64,000 nucleotides of DNA, from assembly GCA_002373775.1 (NCBI GenBank), contig DFJW01000007.1:39104-103103 (forward strand), read 5' to 3'. The position numbers were made by a program, and so were the translations under genes. The notes under the pieces are model-generated. The model was not told where the DNA came from. It saw nothing but the letters and a program-made list of their open reading frames with translations, and made no database searches. Below, in pieces: positions 17,793 through 27,572 of this stretch. Origin of the DNA: Ruminococcus flavefaciens. GTDB lineage: Bacteria > Bacillota > Clostridia > Oscillospirales > Ruminococcaceae. The first letter of the stretch is position 1. The number at the start of each line of letters is the position of its first letter.

Positions 17793-19253
17793 TTATTGTG
17801 CATCATCACTGCTGAAGCTGCTTTTCTCGTTTATTTTGAACCAGAATACGGAACCCTTGCCTATCGTGCTGCGTACACCGTAGTCATAATTGTGCATTTT
17901 CAGGACAGCTTTGACGATCGAGAGACCGAGACCGGTTCCCACGACTTCGCGCTTATGGTTTTCGGACCGGTAATACTTGTCGAAAATGAGCTTTATCTTA
18001 TCCTCTTCGATACCGTCTCCCGTATCCTCAACTTCGATAAGCACACCGTCATTCTGATTTATCTGGCGGACGAATACTTTCTTATCAGCGCCGGTATAGT
18101 TTATCGCATTGTTGATAAGGTTGTAGATGACCTGCTCTATCTTTACAACGTCGCAGTAAACTGTCCTTTCGGAATCGGGAGTGAAAGTGATAGTGTATCC
18201 CTTTTTGTCCGAAAGACCTTTGAACCTGTCAATGATCTCACTCAGCTTTGCACGTATCTCGAATTCTGAGGGATTGAGTTTCTGCTTTCCGCTTTCGAGT
18301 TTTGAGAGGTCGAGGATATCGTTTACGAGAAGAGCGAGCCTGTCTGTCTCATTGATGATTATCTCCAGATGCTCATTGCGTTTTACCGGATTATCGCCGG
18401 AAAGGTCGCGTATCATCTCGGCGTAGGCTTTCAGCATAGTCAGAGGTGTCCGCAGGTCGTGTGAAACATTGGCAATGAGATCACGCTGCATCGTATCGAC
18501 GCGCGACAGTTCTTTTTCCGCGTAAGTAAGAGTAGCCGCCAGTTTGTTAGCTTCATAGTAGCCTCTGCCGTCGAATCGTGCAGAGAAGTCTCCCTGAGCG
18601 AGTTTTTCGGCAGATCTGGTAATGCCGGCGATGGGCTGAGCGATCCTTCTTGAAAGATAGAGCGAAATGAAGAATGCGATGACAACAAGCACAACGGTAA
18701 TTATCATGAGCTGCTGTTTGATTATGGACACAGTTGATCCTACCGGAACGAGAACTGAATTGATGAGCAGGTAGCCTTCCGGATCATCCGGATCACCCAG
18801 CTGGCATCCGTACAGCAGCATATCGTATCCGCTTCGCGGGTTCTTCATTTTGTAGCGGATAGTCTTGTCGTAGCTCTCATCTATAGCTCTGCGGTACATG
18901 TCTATCTTGTTCTGTCTGCCGTGTATCAGGCAGTCGCCGAGAGCTTCGACAGAATATCTCGTTCTGCCGAATTTGTCCAGCACTTCGATGCAGAGATCGT
19001 TCTCACGGCTGATCTCCAGTATGTACGAACTGAAATCGGAACTGTTGAGTTCGTCATAGGCATCTGAGATGCGGGCAGCGCTGTCTGAGGCGCTTTTGGT
19101 CTTTGACTTTTCGTAGAAATTCTCAAGGAAGAGTATCTGAAAAGTCCAGAGCAGGACGAATACCATAATGGTAAAGAGCACAAAATACATCCACACCTTG
19201 AATTTAAGAGGGATGCGGTTATTGGCACTGCGTATCTTTTCAGTTAGCTTCAA
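17793..19253 (-). CDS. Sensor histidine kinase
   Basis: 486 residues. Membrane helices at ~21-44 and ~180-200 enclose an extracytoplasmic sensor of about 135 residues. A HAMP domain follows (~200-250), then the HisKA domain with phosphoacceptor His265 (VSHDLRTPL) and a HATPase domain with N, G1 and G2 boxes (NLINNAINY, EDTGDGIE, GTGLGLSIV). The start codon overlaps the response regulator gene by 14 bases, so the two form a pair. The input signal is unknown. Confidence 0.93.
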   Translation of the reverse strand: MKLTEKIRSANNRIPLKFKVWMYFVLFTIMVFVLLWTFQILFLENFYEKSKTKSASDSAARISDAYDELNSSDFSSYILEISRENDLCIEVLDKFGRTRYSVEALGDCLIHGRQNKIDMYRRAIDESYDKTIRYKMKNPRSGYDMLLYGCQLGDPDDPEGYLLINSVLVPVGSTVSIIKQQLMIITVVLVVIAFFISLYLSRRIAQPIAGITRSAEKLAQGDFSARFDGRGYYEANKLAATLTYAEKELSRVDTMQRDLIANVSHDLRTPLTMLKAYAEMIRDLSGDNPVKRNEHLEIIINETDRLALLVNDILDLSKLESGKQKLNPSEFEIRAKLSEIIDRFKGLSDKKGYTITFTPDSERTVYCDVVKIEQVIYNLINNAINYTGADKKVFVRQINQNDGVLIEVEDTGDGIEEDKIKLIFDKYYRSENHKREVVGTGLGLSIVKAVLKMHNYDYGVRSTIGKGSVFWFKINEKSSFSSDDAQ

Positions 19254-19917
19254 ACTTATATCCCATTCCTCTCAGAGTCACGATGAATTTCCTGTACTCG
19301 CCGAGACTGTTCCTGAGCATCTTGATATGAGTATCGACAGTGCGGTCATCACCGAAGAAGTCATATCCCCATACCTCTTCAAGGAGCTTGTCTCTTGTGA
19401 GGGCGATATTCTTGTTTTTGACGAGATAGAAGAGCAGGTCGTATTCCTTGGGAGTCATAGAAGCCTTTACACCGTCAACATAGACTTCGCGTCCGGATAT
19501 ATCCACTTCAAGTCCCTCGAAGACATATCTGTCCTGCACCTGAGCTTCACGGGAAGCAGCATTGCGCTTGAGAACGACCTTAACTCTCGCCATGAGTTCC
19601 TTGGGAGAGAAGGGCTTGACCACATAATCGTCAACACCTATCTCGAATCCGAAGAGTTTGTCGTATTCCTCGCCTCTTGCAGAGAGCATTATGACCGGGA
19701 TGTTCTTGGTCTTGTGTATTTCCTTGCATGCAGAGTAACCGTCGAGACGGGGCATCATAACATCCATTATTATCAGGTCATAGTTATTATTATGACAAAG
19801 ATTGACGGCTTCCATGCCGTTTTCGGCTTCTGTAACTTCGTAACCTTCAAATTCCGCATATTCTCTTACGACCTTGCGGATGTTTATCTCATCGTCAACT
19901 ATAAGTATATGTGCCAT
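19240..19917 (-). CDS. OmpR/PhoB-family response regulator
   Basis: 225 residues. The receiver domain keeps Asp8/Asp9, phosphoacceptor Asp52 (IIMDVMMP), the Ser and Lys102-region (VKPFSPKEL). The C-terminal winged helix (~130-225) carries TPKEYDLLFYL, WGYDFFGDDRTVDTHI and GMGYKF. Such regulators bind tandem repeats at about 11-bp spacing; the only such array I see in the window is at 10239-10266, a possible but unproven target. CAGGAGG lies 6 bases before the ATG. Confidence 0.94.
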   Translation of the reverse strand: MAHILIVDDEINIRKVVREYAEFEGYEVTEAENGMEAVNLCHNNNYDLIIMDVMMPRLDGYSACKEIHKTKNIPVIMLSARGEEYDKLFGFEIGVDDYVVKPFSPKELMARVKVVLKRNAASREAQVQDRYVFEGLEVDISGREVYVDGVKASMTPKEYDLLFYLVKNKNIALTRDKLLEEVWGYDFFGDDRTVDTHIKMLRNSLGEYRKFIVTLRGMGYKFEAN

Positions 19918-20047
19918 AAGCAGCCTCCTGTATGATATAGTTTCCGGTATGTCCGGTATTCATATTATAACATTATAAATGGTAAAAGTGTATATTGCGT
20001 GAAAAATTTGAGTAATTTTCGGTCAATTTTATAATAGTTGTTATTAA

Positions 20048-20090
20048 TGATAAATTATCAGTTGACATTTTCAGTAAAATTTGCTATAAT
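20048..20090 (+). promoter_or_regulatory. Consensus promoter with upstream palindrome
   Basis: TTGACA (20062-20067), 17-base spacer, TATAAT (20085-20090). A perfect palindrome TGATAA-A-TTATCA occupies 20048-20060, directly against the -35 box, and may be an operator. Confidence 0.8.
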
Positions 20091-20130
20091 TGATTAGACG
20101 ATGAAAAACACCGGAAGGGAGGCGGTCGCT

Positions 20131-22356
20131 ATGAAGAACAAAATGAATTTTCTTGCTTCGGCACTTGTGATAACCGCCGCTACTGCACTTATACTGGGAT
20201 ATTGCTACTTCTTCCCTGAAGACGCACAGCGTGCGCTCATAATATATATTTCTACACTTATACTCCTGACGATATTTATGGCATTCGCCAGCTTTATCTA
20301 CCGGAAGCACCGGTCTTCGGTGGATGATACAGATCTTGCAGTCATTGCTGAAAATATGAACTGTGAAATGATCGTGTGGGCTGACGATTTTTCCTATGTT
20401 TTCCTGAATAAAAAGCTCCGTGAGCACTTTGGCATAGTGGACTGGAACTACGACCGCAAGGAGGTTATGCGCGTAGCGTTCGGCGTAGAGAAGATGACTC
20501 GCGTCACTGTCAACGATATAGTGGACAACAATGCCTATGAAGCAAGGTTCAGAGACAAGAACGGTGCTGTGCTGACGATCGCGTGGAGCACTTCTCTCAT
20601 CAAAAAGCGAAAAAAGAATTCGCTCTACCTCAGCACGGGCTTCAATCTTACTGAGATAAGGAAGATGAAAGTCAATCTTGCCAGTGCCAATGACTTTTTC
20701 AATTCCTCCATGGAACTCGCCGAGATCGGCGTTATCATGAGCACTGACCGTCAGAACTACCGTGCGTCGTCTGAAATGGTGCGCATGCTCGGACTGAAAA
20801 AGAGCAGTATTACTGCCGCAGAATTCAGAAATCTTGTGCATCCGAACGACAGGATACAGTTCGATTCAGCCATGCGCTCTCAGGATTCTTCCGAAGTCAG
20901 ATGTGTGGATATGCGCATAAAATCCGCAGAAGGACCGTACCGCTGGTATTCGTACCGTTACAAGTCTATCGCAGGCACAGACAATACGCTCCCGCTTTTC
21001 GGAGGAGCCATACTTGACGTCAATGACGAACACGAGAAGGACATGCTCATTGAGAGACTGGCTTATATCGACGAAGTGACCGAGATAGCCAACCGCAACA
21101 AGCTTCTTGACGCAGGACAGGGGATATACGATACCTGCCGTCTACTCGACTATTCCTACTGGATAATAATCCTTGATATAGACCGCTTCCATATCATCAA
21201 CGATACCTGCGGTTATAACAACGGAAACTATATCCTCCGCAATTTTGCACACATCCTCTATAAATTCGTTACTCCCGGAGGACTTGCAGCCCGCATAAGC
21301 GGCGATAATTTCGCGCTTGTACTGCGCGATTACGGTGATGATGACATCCCGACACGAACGGTAAAGAACATACAGGAAGAGTTTGCGAAGCTTGCAGTGG
21401 ATGATTTTTCGGCTATCAGCCTCAGCTGTTCTGCCGGATATTCAAAGCTTCCCGAGGACGGAAGCTCCTTCCTTGATGTCATGGAGCATGCAGAATTCGC
21501 CCTGAAGTCGAGTGAAGGTGAAAAAGGACATGTCTGCGGCTATGAGCCGAGCATGCACGACTCTATCATAGGCAAGACCGAACTTGAAAAAGCACTTGCG
21601 CTTGCTATCGACAACAACGAATTACAGCTGTTCTATCAGCCGAAAATAGATCTTGCTACCGGCAAGATAATGGGCGTTGAAGCTCTGATACGCTGGATAA
21701 AGCCGGACGGAACGATCGTCAAGCCGGATCAGTTCGTGCCTATAGCCGAGAGTTCACATCTCATAGGAAAGATAAGCGAATTCGTCCTCAATGAAGGCTG
21801 CCGCCAGAACAGTCTCTGGCAGAAAATGGGGTATCCCAAGATAGTGATGTCGATAAATTTCACATCAACGGACTTCTATCAGTCGGACCTGAAGGAAAAG
21901 GTGTTCGATGCACTTGCAAAAGCCGGACTTGAACCCGAGTGGCTGGAAGTTGAGCTTACAGAGACTCTTGCCCTCAGCGATATAGATTTTGCGGTAGATC
22001 AGATGAACAAGCTCCGTGATCTGGGAGTGAAGCTGGCAATGGATGATTTCGGAACGGGCTATTCATCACTGAGCTATCTCCAGATATTGCCTATCACTCT
22101 GCTGAAACTGGACAGATCGTTCATCACTGATATCGAACACGACAATATCGCCTATGAGATAGTCTCGGCGGTGATACGAATAGCGAAATCCAAACGCATC
22201 AAGACCATAGCTGAAGGCATAGAAGACAAGATACAGGAATCCATTCTCCGCACAGCCGGATGTGACTATGCGCAGGGCTTCCTCTACGGCAAACCTATGC
22301 CGCCTGACAAGCTTCAGGAGTTCTTTGAGAAAAATATGCGTGAACATGGCGGCTGA
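20131..22356 (+). CDS. Membrane GGDEF-EAL protein, probable c-di-GMP phosphodiesterase
   Basis: 741 residues from the ATG at 20131 (GGAAGGGAGG upstream); an in-frame ATG at 20101 lacks a ribosome site. Two N-terminal membrane helices (~7-25, ~32-55) are followed by one or two PAS-like domains to ~310. The GGDEF domain (~320-480) reads SGDNF at the signature, so it is unlikely to make c-di-GMP and may bind GTP. The EAL domain (~490-735) keeps Glu517 (EALIRW), NFTSTDF, ELTE, DDFGTGYSS and KLDRSFI, so hydrolysis of c-di-GMP is predicted. Confidence 0.9.
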   Translation: MKNKMNFLASALVITAATALILGYCYFFPEDAQRALIIYISTLILLTIFMAFASFIYRKHRSSVDDTDLAVIAENMNCEMIVWADDFSYVFLNKKLREHFGIVDWNYDRKEVMRVAFGVEKMTRVTVNDIVDNNAYEARFRDKNGAVLTIAWSTSLIKKRKKNSLYLSTGFNLTEIRKMKVNLASANDFFNSSMELAEIGVIMSTDRQNYRASSEMVRMLGLKKSSITAAEFRNLVHPNDRIQFDSAMRSQDSSEVRCVDMRIKSAEGPYRWYSYRYKSIAGTDNTLPLFGGAILDVNDEHEKDMLIERLAYIDEVTEIANRNKLLDAGQGIYDTCRLLDYSYWIIILDIDRFHIINDTCGYNNGNYILRNFAHILYKFVTPGGLAARISGDNFALVLRDYGDDDIPTRTVKNIQEEFAKLAVDDFSAISLSCSAGYSKLPEDGSSFLDVMEHAEFALKSSEGEKGHVCGYEPSMHDSIIGKTELEKALALAIDNNELQLFYQPKIDLATGKIMGVEALIRWIKPDGTIVKPDQFVPIAESSHLIGKISEFVLNEGCRQNSLWQKMGYPKIVMSINFTSTDFYQSDLKEKVFDALAKAGLEPEWLEVELTETLALSDIDFAVDQMNKLRDLGVKLAMDDFGTGYSSLSYLQILPITLLKLDRSFITDIEHDNIAYEIVSAVIRIAKSKRIKTIAEGIEDKIQESILRTAGCDYAQGFLYGKPMPPDKLQEFFEKNMREHGG

Positions 22357-22415
22357 TGATCGTAAATACGGTATCAACACTGCGTTTATATAATAATTAC
22401 AGGAGGTATCACACA

Positions 22416-23498
22416 ATGAAAAGACGTATCGGAATTCTCACAAGCGGCGGCGACTGTCCCGGACTTAATGCAACGATAAGAGGCGTGGCAAAGGCGTGCT
22501 ATGAGCGTTTTGGTGAAGACAATGTTGAGATAGTGGGCATATCCAACGGTTACTACGGACTTATCAACAATCTTTGCAAGGACATGTCACCGACAGCCTT
22601 TTCCGGCATTCTCACACAGGGCGGCACTATCTTCGGAACAAAGCGCCAGCCGTTCAAGATGATGCAGGTCATCGGCGAGGACAATGTCGATAAGGTAAAG
22701 AACATGAAGGAGACCTATAAAAAGCAGAAGCTGGACTGCCTTCTTACCCTCGGAGGCAACGGTACTCATAAGACATCAAAGCTGCTTGCTGATGAAGGTC
22801 TGAACGTCATAGGACTTCCCAAAACTATAGATAATGACATATACGGCACAGATGTTACATTCGGTTTCCACACAGCTGTGGACATCGCAACAGACGTTAT
22901 TGACCGTCTTCACACAACAGCAGCCAGCCATTCCAGAATACTCGTATGTGAAATAATGGGAAACAAGGCAGGCTGGCTCACTCTCAATGCCGGCATAGCA
23001 GGCGGAGCAGATATCATAATTATTCCTGAGATACCTTACGATATCGACAAAGTGTGTGATGCAGTAATGGCAAGAAGCGCATCCGGAAAGACCTTCTCCA
23101 TACTTGCAGTTGCGGAAGGAGCGTTCGATATCGAAGAGGCGAAGATGAAGAAGAAAGAACGCGCCAAGAAGCGTGCTGAAGCCGGAATAATCACGGCAAC
23201 TTCACGCATTGCGGCTCAGATACAGTCCAATACAGGCATGGAAGCGAGAGTCTGTGTTCCCGGACACATGCTCCGCGGCGGTGCACCGAGCGCTTATGAC
23301 CGTGTTCTCTCGACTCAGTTCGGAGTACATGCTGCATACCTTATAGCACAGGAGAAGTACGGCAGGACAGTTGCAAAGATAGGCAACAAGATAACATCCA
23401 ATAAGCTTGATGACGTGGCAGGAAAGACGAAGTTCGTTGACACAGACAATCATCTTGTCATAGCTGCCCGTGATATCGGCGTATCATTTGGCGATTGA
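22416..23498 (+). CDS. pfk: 6-phosphofructokinase
   Basis: 360 residues from the ATG at 22416, 7 bases after AGGAGGT. It phosphorylates fructose 6-phosphate in glycolysis. N-terminal TSGGDCPGLNA binds nucleotide. Key positions are mixed: GGNG at 113-116 keeps the Gly of ATP-type enzymes, while PKTIDND (Lys136) has the Lys of pyrophosphate-type enzymes. Such Gly/Lys enzymes are usually held to use ATP, but the donor cannot be fixed from sequence alone. Distal upstream in-frame starts lack ribosome sites. Confidence 0.92.
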   Translation: MKRRIGILTSGGDCPGLNATIRGVAKACYERFGEDNVEIVGISNGYYGLINNLCKDMSPTAFSGILTQGGTIFGTKRQPFKMMQVIGEDNVDKVKNMKETYKKQKLDCLLTLGGNGTHKTSKLLADEGLNVIGLPKTIDNDIYGTDVTFGFHTAVDIATDVIDRLHTTAASHSRILVCEIMGNKAGWLTLNAGIAGGADIIIIPEIPYDIDKVCDAVMARSASGKTFSILAVAEGAFDIEEAKMKKKERAKKRAEAGIITATSRIAAQIQSNTGMEARVCVPGHMLRGGAPSAYDRVLSTQFGVHAAYLIAQEKYGRTVAKIGNKITSNKLDDVAGKTKFVDTDNHLVIAARDIGVSFGD

Positions 23499-23507
23499 CG
23501 CTGACAC

Positions 23508-23540
23508 AAGGCTGCTGCATCTGCGGCAGCCTTTGATATT
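23508..23540 (+). terminator. Hairpin after pfk
   Basis: AAGGCTGC (23508-23515) pairs with GCAGCCTT (23526-23533), followed by a short AT-rich tail. The T run is weak, so some read-through to the acyltransferase gene is likely. Confidence 0.6.
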
Positions 23541-23557
23541 TATGCAAGGAGGGAACT

Positions 23558-24535
23558 GTGAAAGGTCGCGTTGCACAGCTTGATTTCTTAAAAGGGATCG
23601 CTATCATACTCGTGGTAACAGGTCATGTGGTAAGCCAGATATGGGCGCCATACAGCTATGAACAGAATATAGTTTTCCGGTTCTGCTATTCTTTTCACAT
23701 GCCTCTGTTCGTATTTATCAGCGGTTATATATGCAGTAAAACATTGAAGAAGGACATCGGCTGGCTTCTGAGGAGACTGCGCAATATAGGCATACCGTAT
23801 ATAATCATGCTCATCCTGAGCGTATCCGTTCTTGGACGCGATGTTTTTTCGGACATCATCCATTCGCTGCCGTACTGGTATCTGCCGTTCATACTTATAA
23901 CCGACAGCGTTCTGTATATCGACAGAAAGTACAGACTTGGATATACACCGTTTGCAGCGTTGTACACAGCAGCCGTACTGATACATATCAATGCTGCGGC
24001 GACTGTGAACATAGCCGACCAGATGATGAGTTTTCTTCCGTTCTACGTTCTTGGCACTGTTATAGCGGAAAAGAGAGACAGGATAAGTGCTCCGAATATG
24101 CCGCTGACGATCATGTCGGTGCTGTTTATCGTACTTACGCCGCTTTATGCACACGGCACAGAGAATCAGCTCCTGAGGATAGAAGAGATCACAGGCATCG
24201 ACGCGGCAGGAAACCGCCTTCTGAAAGCCGCGATCATCCTGATAAGCAAATTTGCAGTACCGCTTTGCGGCATAGCGTTCGTATGTCTGCTGACGGATAT
24301 GATATACAGCACACGCAGTGGGGGAGCGGCAAAAAAACTCGTTGAACATATCGGAAAGCATACGTTATTTATATATCTCCTCCACGACCTGTTTTTTGTC
24401 GACACCAGCGGTCTCCGGACAGCTGATACGCTGCTGTCGCTGATACTTGGCATTTTCATTCCGGTATGCCTTTCGTCGATTTATTACAAAGCAAAAAAGT
24501 CATTTAAGGAAAAAATGTCGAAAACGACACAATGA
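23558..24535 (+). CDS. Membrane acyltransferase (acyltransferase 3 family)
   Basis: 325 residues, GTG start after AGGAGGGAAC. About ten hydrophobic segments. The N-terminus LDFLKGIAIILVVTGHVV with its His is the hallmark of integral membrane O-acyltransferases that acetylate surface polysaccharides; the second conserved block (FSFHMPLFVFISGY) is also present. Substrate unknown. Confidence 0.87.
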   Translation: MKGRVAQLDFLKGIAIILVVTGHVVSQIWAPYSYEQNIVFRFCYSFHMPLFVFISGYICSKTLKKDIGWLLRRLRNIGIPYIIMLILSVSVLGRDVFSDIIHSLPYWYLPFILITDSVLYIDRKYRLGYTPFAALYTAAVLIHINAAATVNIADQMMSFLPFYVLGTVIAEKRDRISAPNMPLTIMSVLFIVLTPLYAHGTENQLLRIEEITGIDAAGNRLLKAAIILISKFAVPLCGIAFVCLLTDMIYSTRSGGAAKKLVEHIGKHTLFIYLLHDLFFVDTSGLRTADTLLSLILGIFIPVCLSSIYYKAKKSFKEKMSKTTQ

Positions 24536-24668
24536 TTCGATAATTTATTCCATTTGATACCCGCATATAAAATTGATATATCAGCTATCATAGCGCGGTT
24601 TTACGCGATTTGTGACGAATCCGGAACTAATTAAAATATAAACATTTTATGTTTGTATTGAAAAACTC

Positions 24669-24697
24669 TTTTCAAAAATCCAAAAATGTGTTATAAT
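24669..24697 (+). promoter_or_regulatory. Promoter of the phosphohexomutase gene
   Basis: TTTTCA (24669-24674), 17-base spacer, TATAAT (24692-24697) with an extended TGT. Confidence 0.65.
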
Positions 24698-24729
24698 AAT
24701 ACTATATTTCTTCCAGGAGGTATTTGATT

Positions 24730-26442
24730 ATGACCGAAAAAGAGCTTTATTCACTTTGGTGCAAAAATGCTACTGAGGATCCGGAATTGCAGACCGAACT
24801 CGCAGCTATCAAAGATGATGAAGAAGCGATAAATGACAGATTCTATCGCGATCTTGAATTTGGCACAGGCGGTCTCAGAGGCGTTATCGGCGCCGGTACT
24901 AACCGCATGAATATCTATACAGTAAGACGTGCAACACAGGGATTTGCAGATTATCTCAATCAGGAGTACGATTCTCCCTCAGTTGCTATCTCATTTGACA
25001 GCCGCATCAAGTCGGATGTATTCTCTAAGGCAGCTGCCGAAGTACTGGCTGCAAACGGTATAAAAGTTCACATCTATTCAGAACTCATGCCGACACCCTG
25101 CCTTTCATGGGCTGTACGCGCACTCGGATGCCAGGGCGGTATAATGGTAACTGCAAGCCATAACCCTGCAAAGTACAACGGATATAAGGTCTACGGCGAT
25201 GACGGATGCCAGATCACACTCAGAGGTGCTGAGATAATCCTCGAAAAGATCAATTCACTTGATGTATTCACAGGTGTAAGGACTTCCGACTTCAACGAAG
25301 AACTCAAAAAGGGAAATATCTCCTACATAGGAAATGACATTATCGAAGACTACTACAAGCACGTTCTCGCAGAAGGCATCAATTCTGATCTTTGTGCCTC
25401 CAGCGGACTCAAGGTAGTCTACACACCGCTCAATGGTACAGGAAACAAGCCTGTCCGTGAGATACTCAGAAGACTGGGCATATCAGATGTTACAGTAGTA
25501 AAGGAACAGGAAATGCCTGACGGCAACTTCACAACATGCCCGTATCCGAACCCTGAGATACGCGAAGCACTTGAAGTGGGACTCAGATACTGCAACGAAG
25601 TGAAGCCGGATCTTCTCCTTGCTACCGATCCCGACTGTGACCGTGTCGGCATAGCCGTACCTGACGGCGACGGCTATGCACTCTTCACAGGAAACGAAGT
25701 CGGCGCGATGCTCCTTGAATATATCTGTCAGCAGCGTATCGCAAAGGGCACTATGCCCAAGGATCCTATAGCAGTAAAGACTATCGTTACTACAGATATA
25801 GTTGACCTCATCGGCAAGGAGTACGGCGTAGAGATACGCAACGTCCTCACAGGATTCAAGTTCATCGGTGAGCAGATAGGACTTCTTGAAGCAGAAGGCG
25901 AAGAGTCACGTTATATATTTGGCTTTGAGGAGAGCTACGGCTATCTTTCAGGCTCATATGTACGCGACAAGGATGCTGTAAATGCTTCGATGCTCATCTG
26001 TGAAATGGCTGCATATTACCGTACAAAGGGCATAACTCTCCTTCAGGCACGCGAGAATATGTACAAGAAGTACGGCGTGTTCTATCAGACACTCTACAGC
26101 TTCACCTTCGAAGGCGAGAGCGGCATGAACAAGATGGCAGACCTCATGAGCCAGCTCAGGAACGCTCATCCTGCACAGATAGGCGGACTCAAAGTTGAGA
26201 GATTCGAGGACTATAAGACAAGCATTGCCAAGGACATCGTGAACGGAACAGAATCCGAGATCACACTTCCGAAGTCCAATGTGCTCGCATTCTATCTTGA
26301 GAACGGCTGCAAGGCTATAGTACGTCCTTCCGGTACTGAGCCGAAGATAAAGGCATACATCACTGCAAAGGCGGATACCCGTGAAGCAGCAAATGAACTT
26401 GAAGCAAAGCTGCATGATGATTTCACAAAGATCTTCCAGTGA
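24730..26442 (+). CDS. Phospho-sugar mutase (phosphoglucomutase/phosphomannomutase)
   Basis: 570 residues from the ATG at 24730, 8 bases after AGGAGGT. It interconverts glucose 1- and 6-phosphate and possibly the mannose forms. Phosphoserine is Ser143 (TASHNP), the metal loop DPDCDRVG follows, and the sugar- and phosphate-binding motifs GFEES and RPSGTEPK are present. Length fits the long bacterial/eukaryotic PGM2-like subgroup. It would link cellobiose or glycogen breakdown products to glycolysis. Confidence 0.92.
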   Translation: MTEKELYSLWCKNATEDPELQTELAAIKDDEEAINDRFYRDLEFGTGGLRGVIGAGTNRMNIYTVRRATQGFADYLNQEYDSPSVAISFDSRIKSDVFSKAAAEVLAANGIKVHIYSELMPTPCLSWAVRALGCQGGIMVTASHNPAKYNGYKVYGDDGCQITLRGAEIILEKINSLDVFTGVRTSDFNEELKKGNISYIGNDIIEDYYKHVLAEGINSDLCASSGLKVVYTPLNGTGNKPVREILRRLGISDVTVVKEQEMPDGNFTTCPYPNPEIREALEVGLRYCNEVKPDLLLATDPDCDRVGIAVPDGDGYALFTGNEVGAMLLEYICQQRIAKGTMPKDPIAVKTIVTTDIVDLIGKEYGVEIRNVLTGFKFIGEQIGLLEAEGEESRYIFGFEESYGYLSGSYVRDKDAVNASMLICEMAAYYRTKGITLLQARENMYKKYGVFYQTLYSFTFEGESGMNKMADLMSQLRNAHPAQIGGLKVERFEDYKTSIAKDIVNGTESEITLPKSNVLAFYLENGCKAIVRPSGTEPKIKAYITAKADTREAANELEAKLHDDFTKIFQ

Positions 26443-26476
26443 GTATCGTTAAATAATAAAAATAATAGCCGAGCTA

Positions 26477-26505
26477 TTGACAAGCACGGATATTAGTGAT
26501 ATAAT
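26477..26505 (+). promoter_or_regulatory. rpmE promoter, exact consensus
   Basis: TTGACA (26477-26482), 17-base spacer, TATAAT (26500-26505). RNA would start near 26512, leaving a leader of about 80 bases before rpmE, long enough for an autoregulatory structure, although I did not find a clear one. Confidence 0.85.
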
Positions 26506-26592
26506 ATATAACTGTAATGTATAACGGCACTACTGTCTAAAGGAACTGATGGGCTGCACGGATACAAAAAATCTGTGAAAGAGGTGACAATC

Positions 26593-26796
26593 GTGAAAGA
26601 GGGAATCCATCCTACACTCTATAAGACAACTATTACATGCCACTGCGGTAACGTAATGGAGACACTGTCTACAAAGGAGAACATCAAGGTTGAAATCTGC
26701 TCAAAGTGCCATCCGTTCTATACAGGCAAGCAGAAGCTCGTTGATACAGGCGGACGCGTTGACAGATTCAAGAAGCGTTTCAATCTCGATAAGTAA
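26593..26796 (+). CDS. rpmE: 50S ribosomal protein L31
   Basis: 67 residues from the GTG at 26593, preceded by GAGGTGA. The zinc-binding cysteines are present (CHCG and [10 protein letters not shown]), so this is the zinc-containing C+ form. Normal length. Its own consensus promoter lies upstream and a strong terminator follows. Confidence 0.95.
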   Translation: MKEGIHPTLYKTTITCHCGNVMETLSTKENIKVEICSKCHPFYTGKQKLVDTGGRVDRFKKRFNLDK

Positions 26797-26802
26797 TTCA
26801 TA

Positions 26803-26827
26803 AGCCGCTCAGCTGAGCGGCTTTTTC
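26803..26827 (+). terminator. rpmE intrinsic terminator
   Basis: AGCCGCTC (26803-26810) pairs with GAGCGGCT (26815-26822) around AGCT, followed by TTTT. Confidence 0.9.
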
Positions 26828-26845
26828 CTGCTTTATGGTACAATT

Positions 26846-27481
26846 ATGAACTATCTTACTATTTCTGCGCCTGCAAAGGACTCATTCATAGAAAAAAGAT
26901 CAGAATTCATCGGCTATATCGCTCCCGTCACCACCAACGAAGAAGCTGTGGCTTTTATAGATTCGATACGCAGTGAACACAGGAAAGCAAAGCACAATGT
27001 ATATGCTTATATACTGCGGAAGGACAATATTTCCAGATATTCAGATGACGGAGAACCGCAGGGAACAGCCGGCATGCCTGTGTATGACGTGCTGAAAAAA
27101 CGCGGACTTACGGACGTATGTGTGGTCGTGACACGATACTTCGGAGGCATACTTCTCGGCGGCGGTGGACTTGTGAGAGCCTACTCACATGCAGCATCTC
27201 TTGCCTGTGATGCAGCATCAGTAATGGACATGCGGCTGTGTCATAAGCTGAGGATCGTGACAGACTATGGAATGTACGGCAAGCTTTCATATATGCTTCC
27301 GAATTATTCCACTATAACGGTCAATTCCGAGTTTGGCAGCGATGTCATACTTGACATACTGGTTCTGAGTGAAAAAAAGGACGCACTGATCTCTGACATA
27401 ATTGATGTCTCAAATGGTACTGCTTCGGTGGCAGATACCGGAGAAAGCTACGAAGATTTCAGCTCGCTGAAAAATCTTTAA
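26846..27481 (+). CDS. YigZ/IMPACT family protein
   Basis: 211 residues. The N-terminal UPF0029 domain (SEFIGYIAP; DDGEPQGTAGMP; TRYFGGILLGGGGLVRAY) is complete, followed by a short ferredoxin-like C-terminal domain. The family is linked to translation control but the bacterial role is not settled. There is no recognisable ribosome site before the ATG, which lies only 19 bases after the rpmE terminator. Confidence 0.9.
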   Translation: MNYLTISAPAKDSFIEKRSEFIGYIAPVTTNEEAVAFIDSIRSEHRKAKHNVYAYILRKDNISRYSDDGEPQGTAGMPVYDVLKKRGLTDVCVVVTRYFGGILLGGGGLVRAYSHAASLACDAASVMDMRLCHKLRIVTDYGMYGKLSYMLPNYSTITVNSEFGSDVILDILVLSEKKDALISDIIDVSNGTASVADTGESYEDFSSLKNL

Positions 27482-27572
27482 AAAAATAAAGGGTTTTTTA
27501 TCTTAAAAGAGTATATGTATATAGTTGTGTGTCATCTTTTTGATATTGCCAAAGAAGTCTGGAGGGATATGT

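Noticed and set aside
24516..24529. TGTCGAAAACGACA as a Spo0A box
   Set aside because: It lies in the last codons of the acyltransferase gene, more than 130 bases before the next promoter, and a single match is expected by chance.
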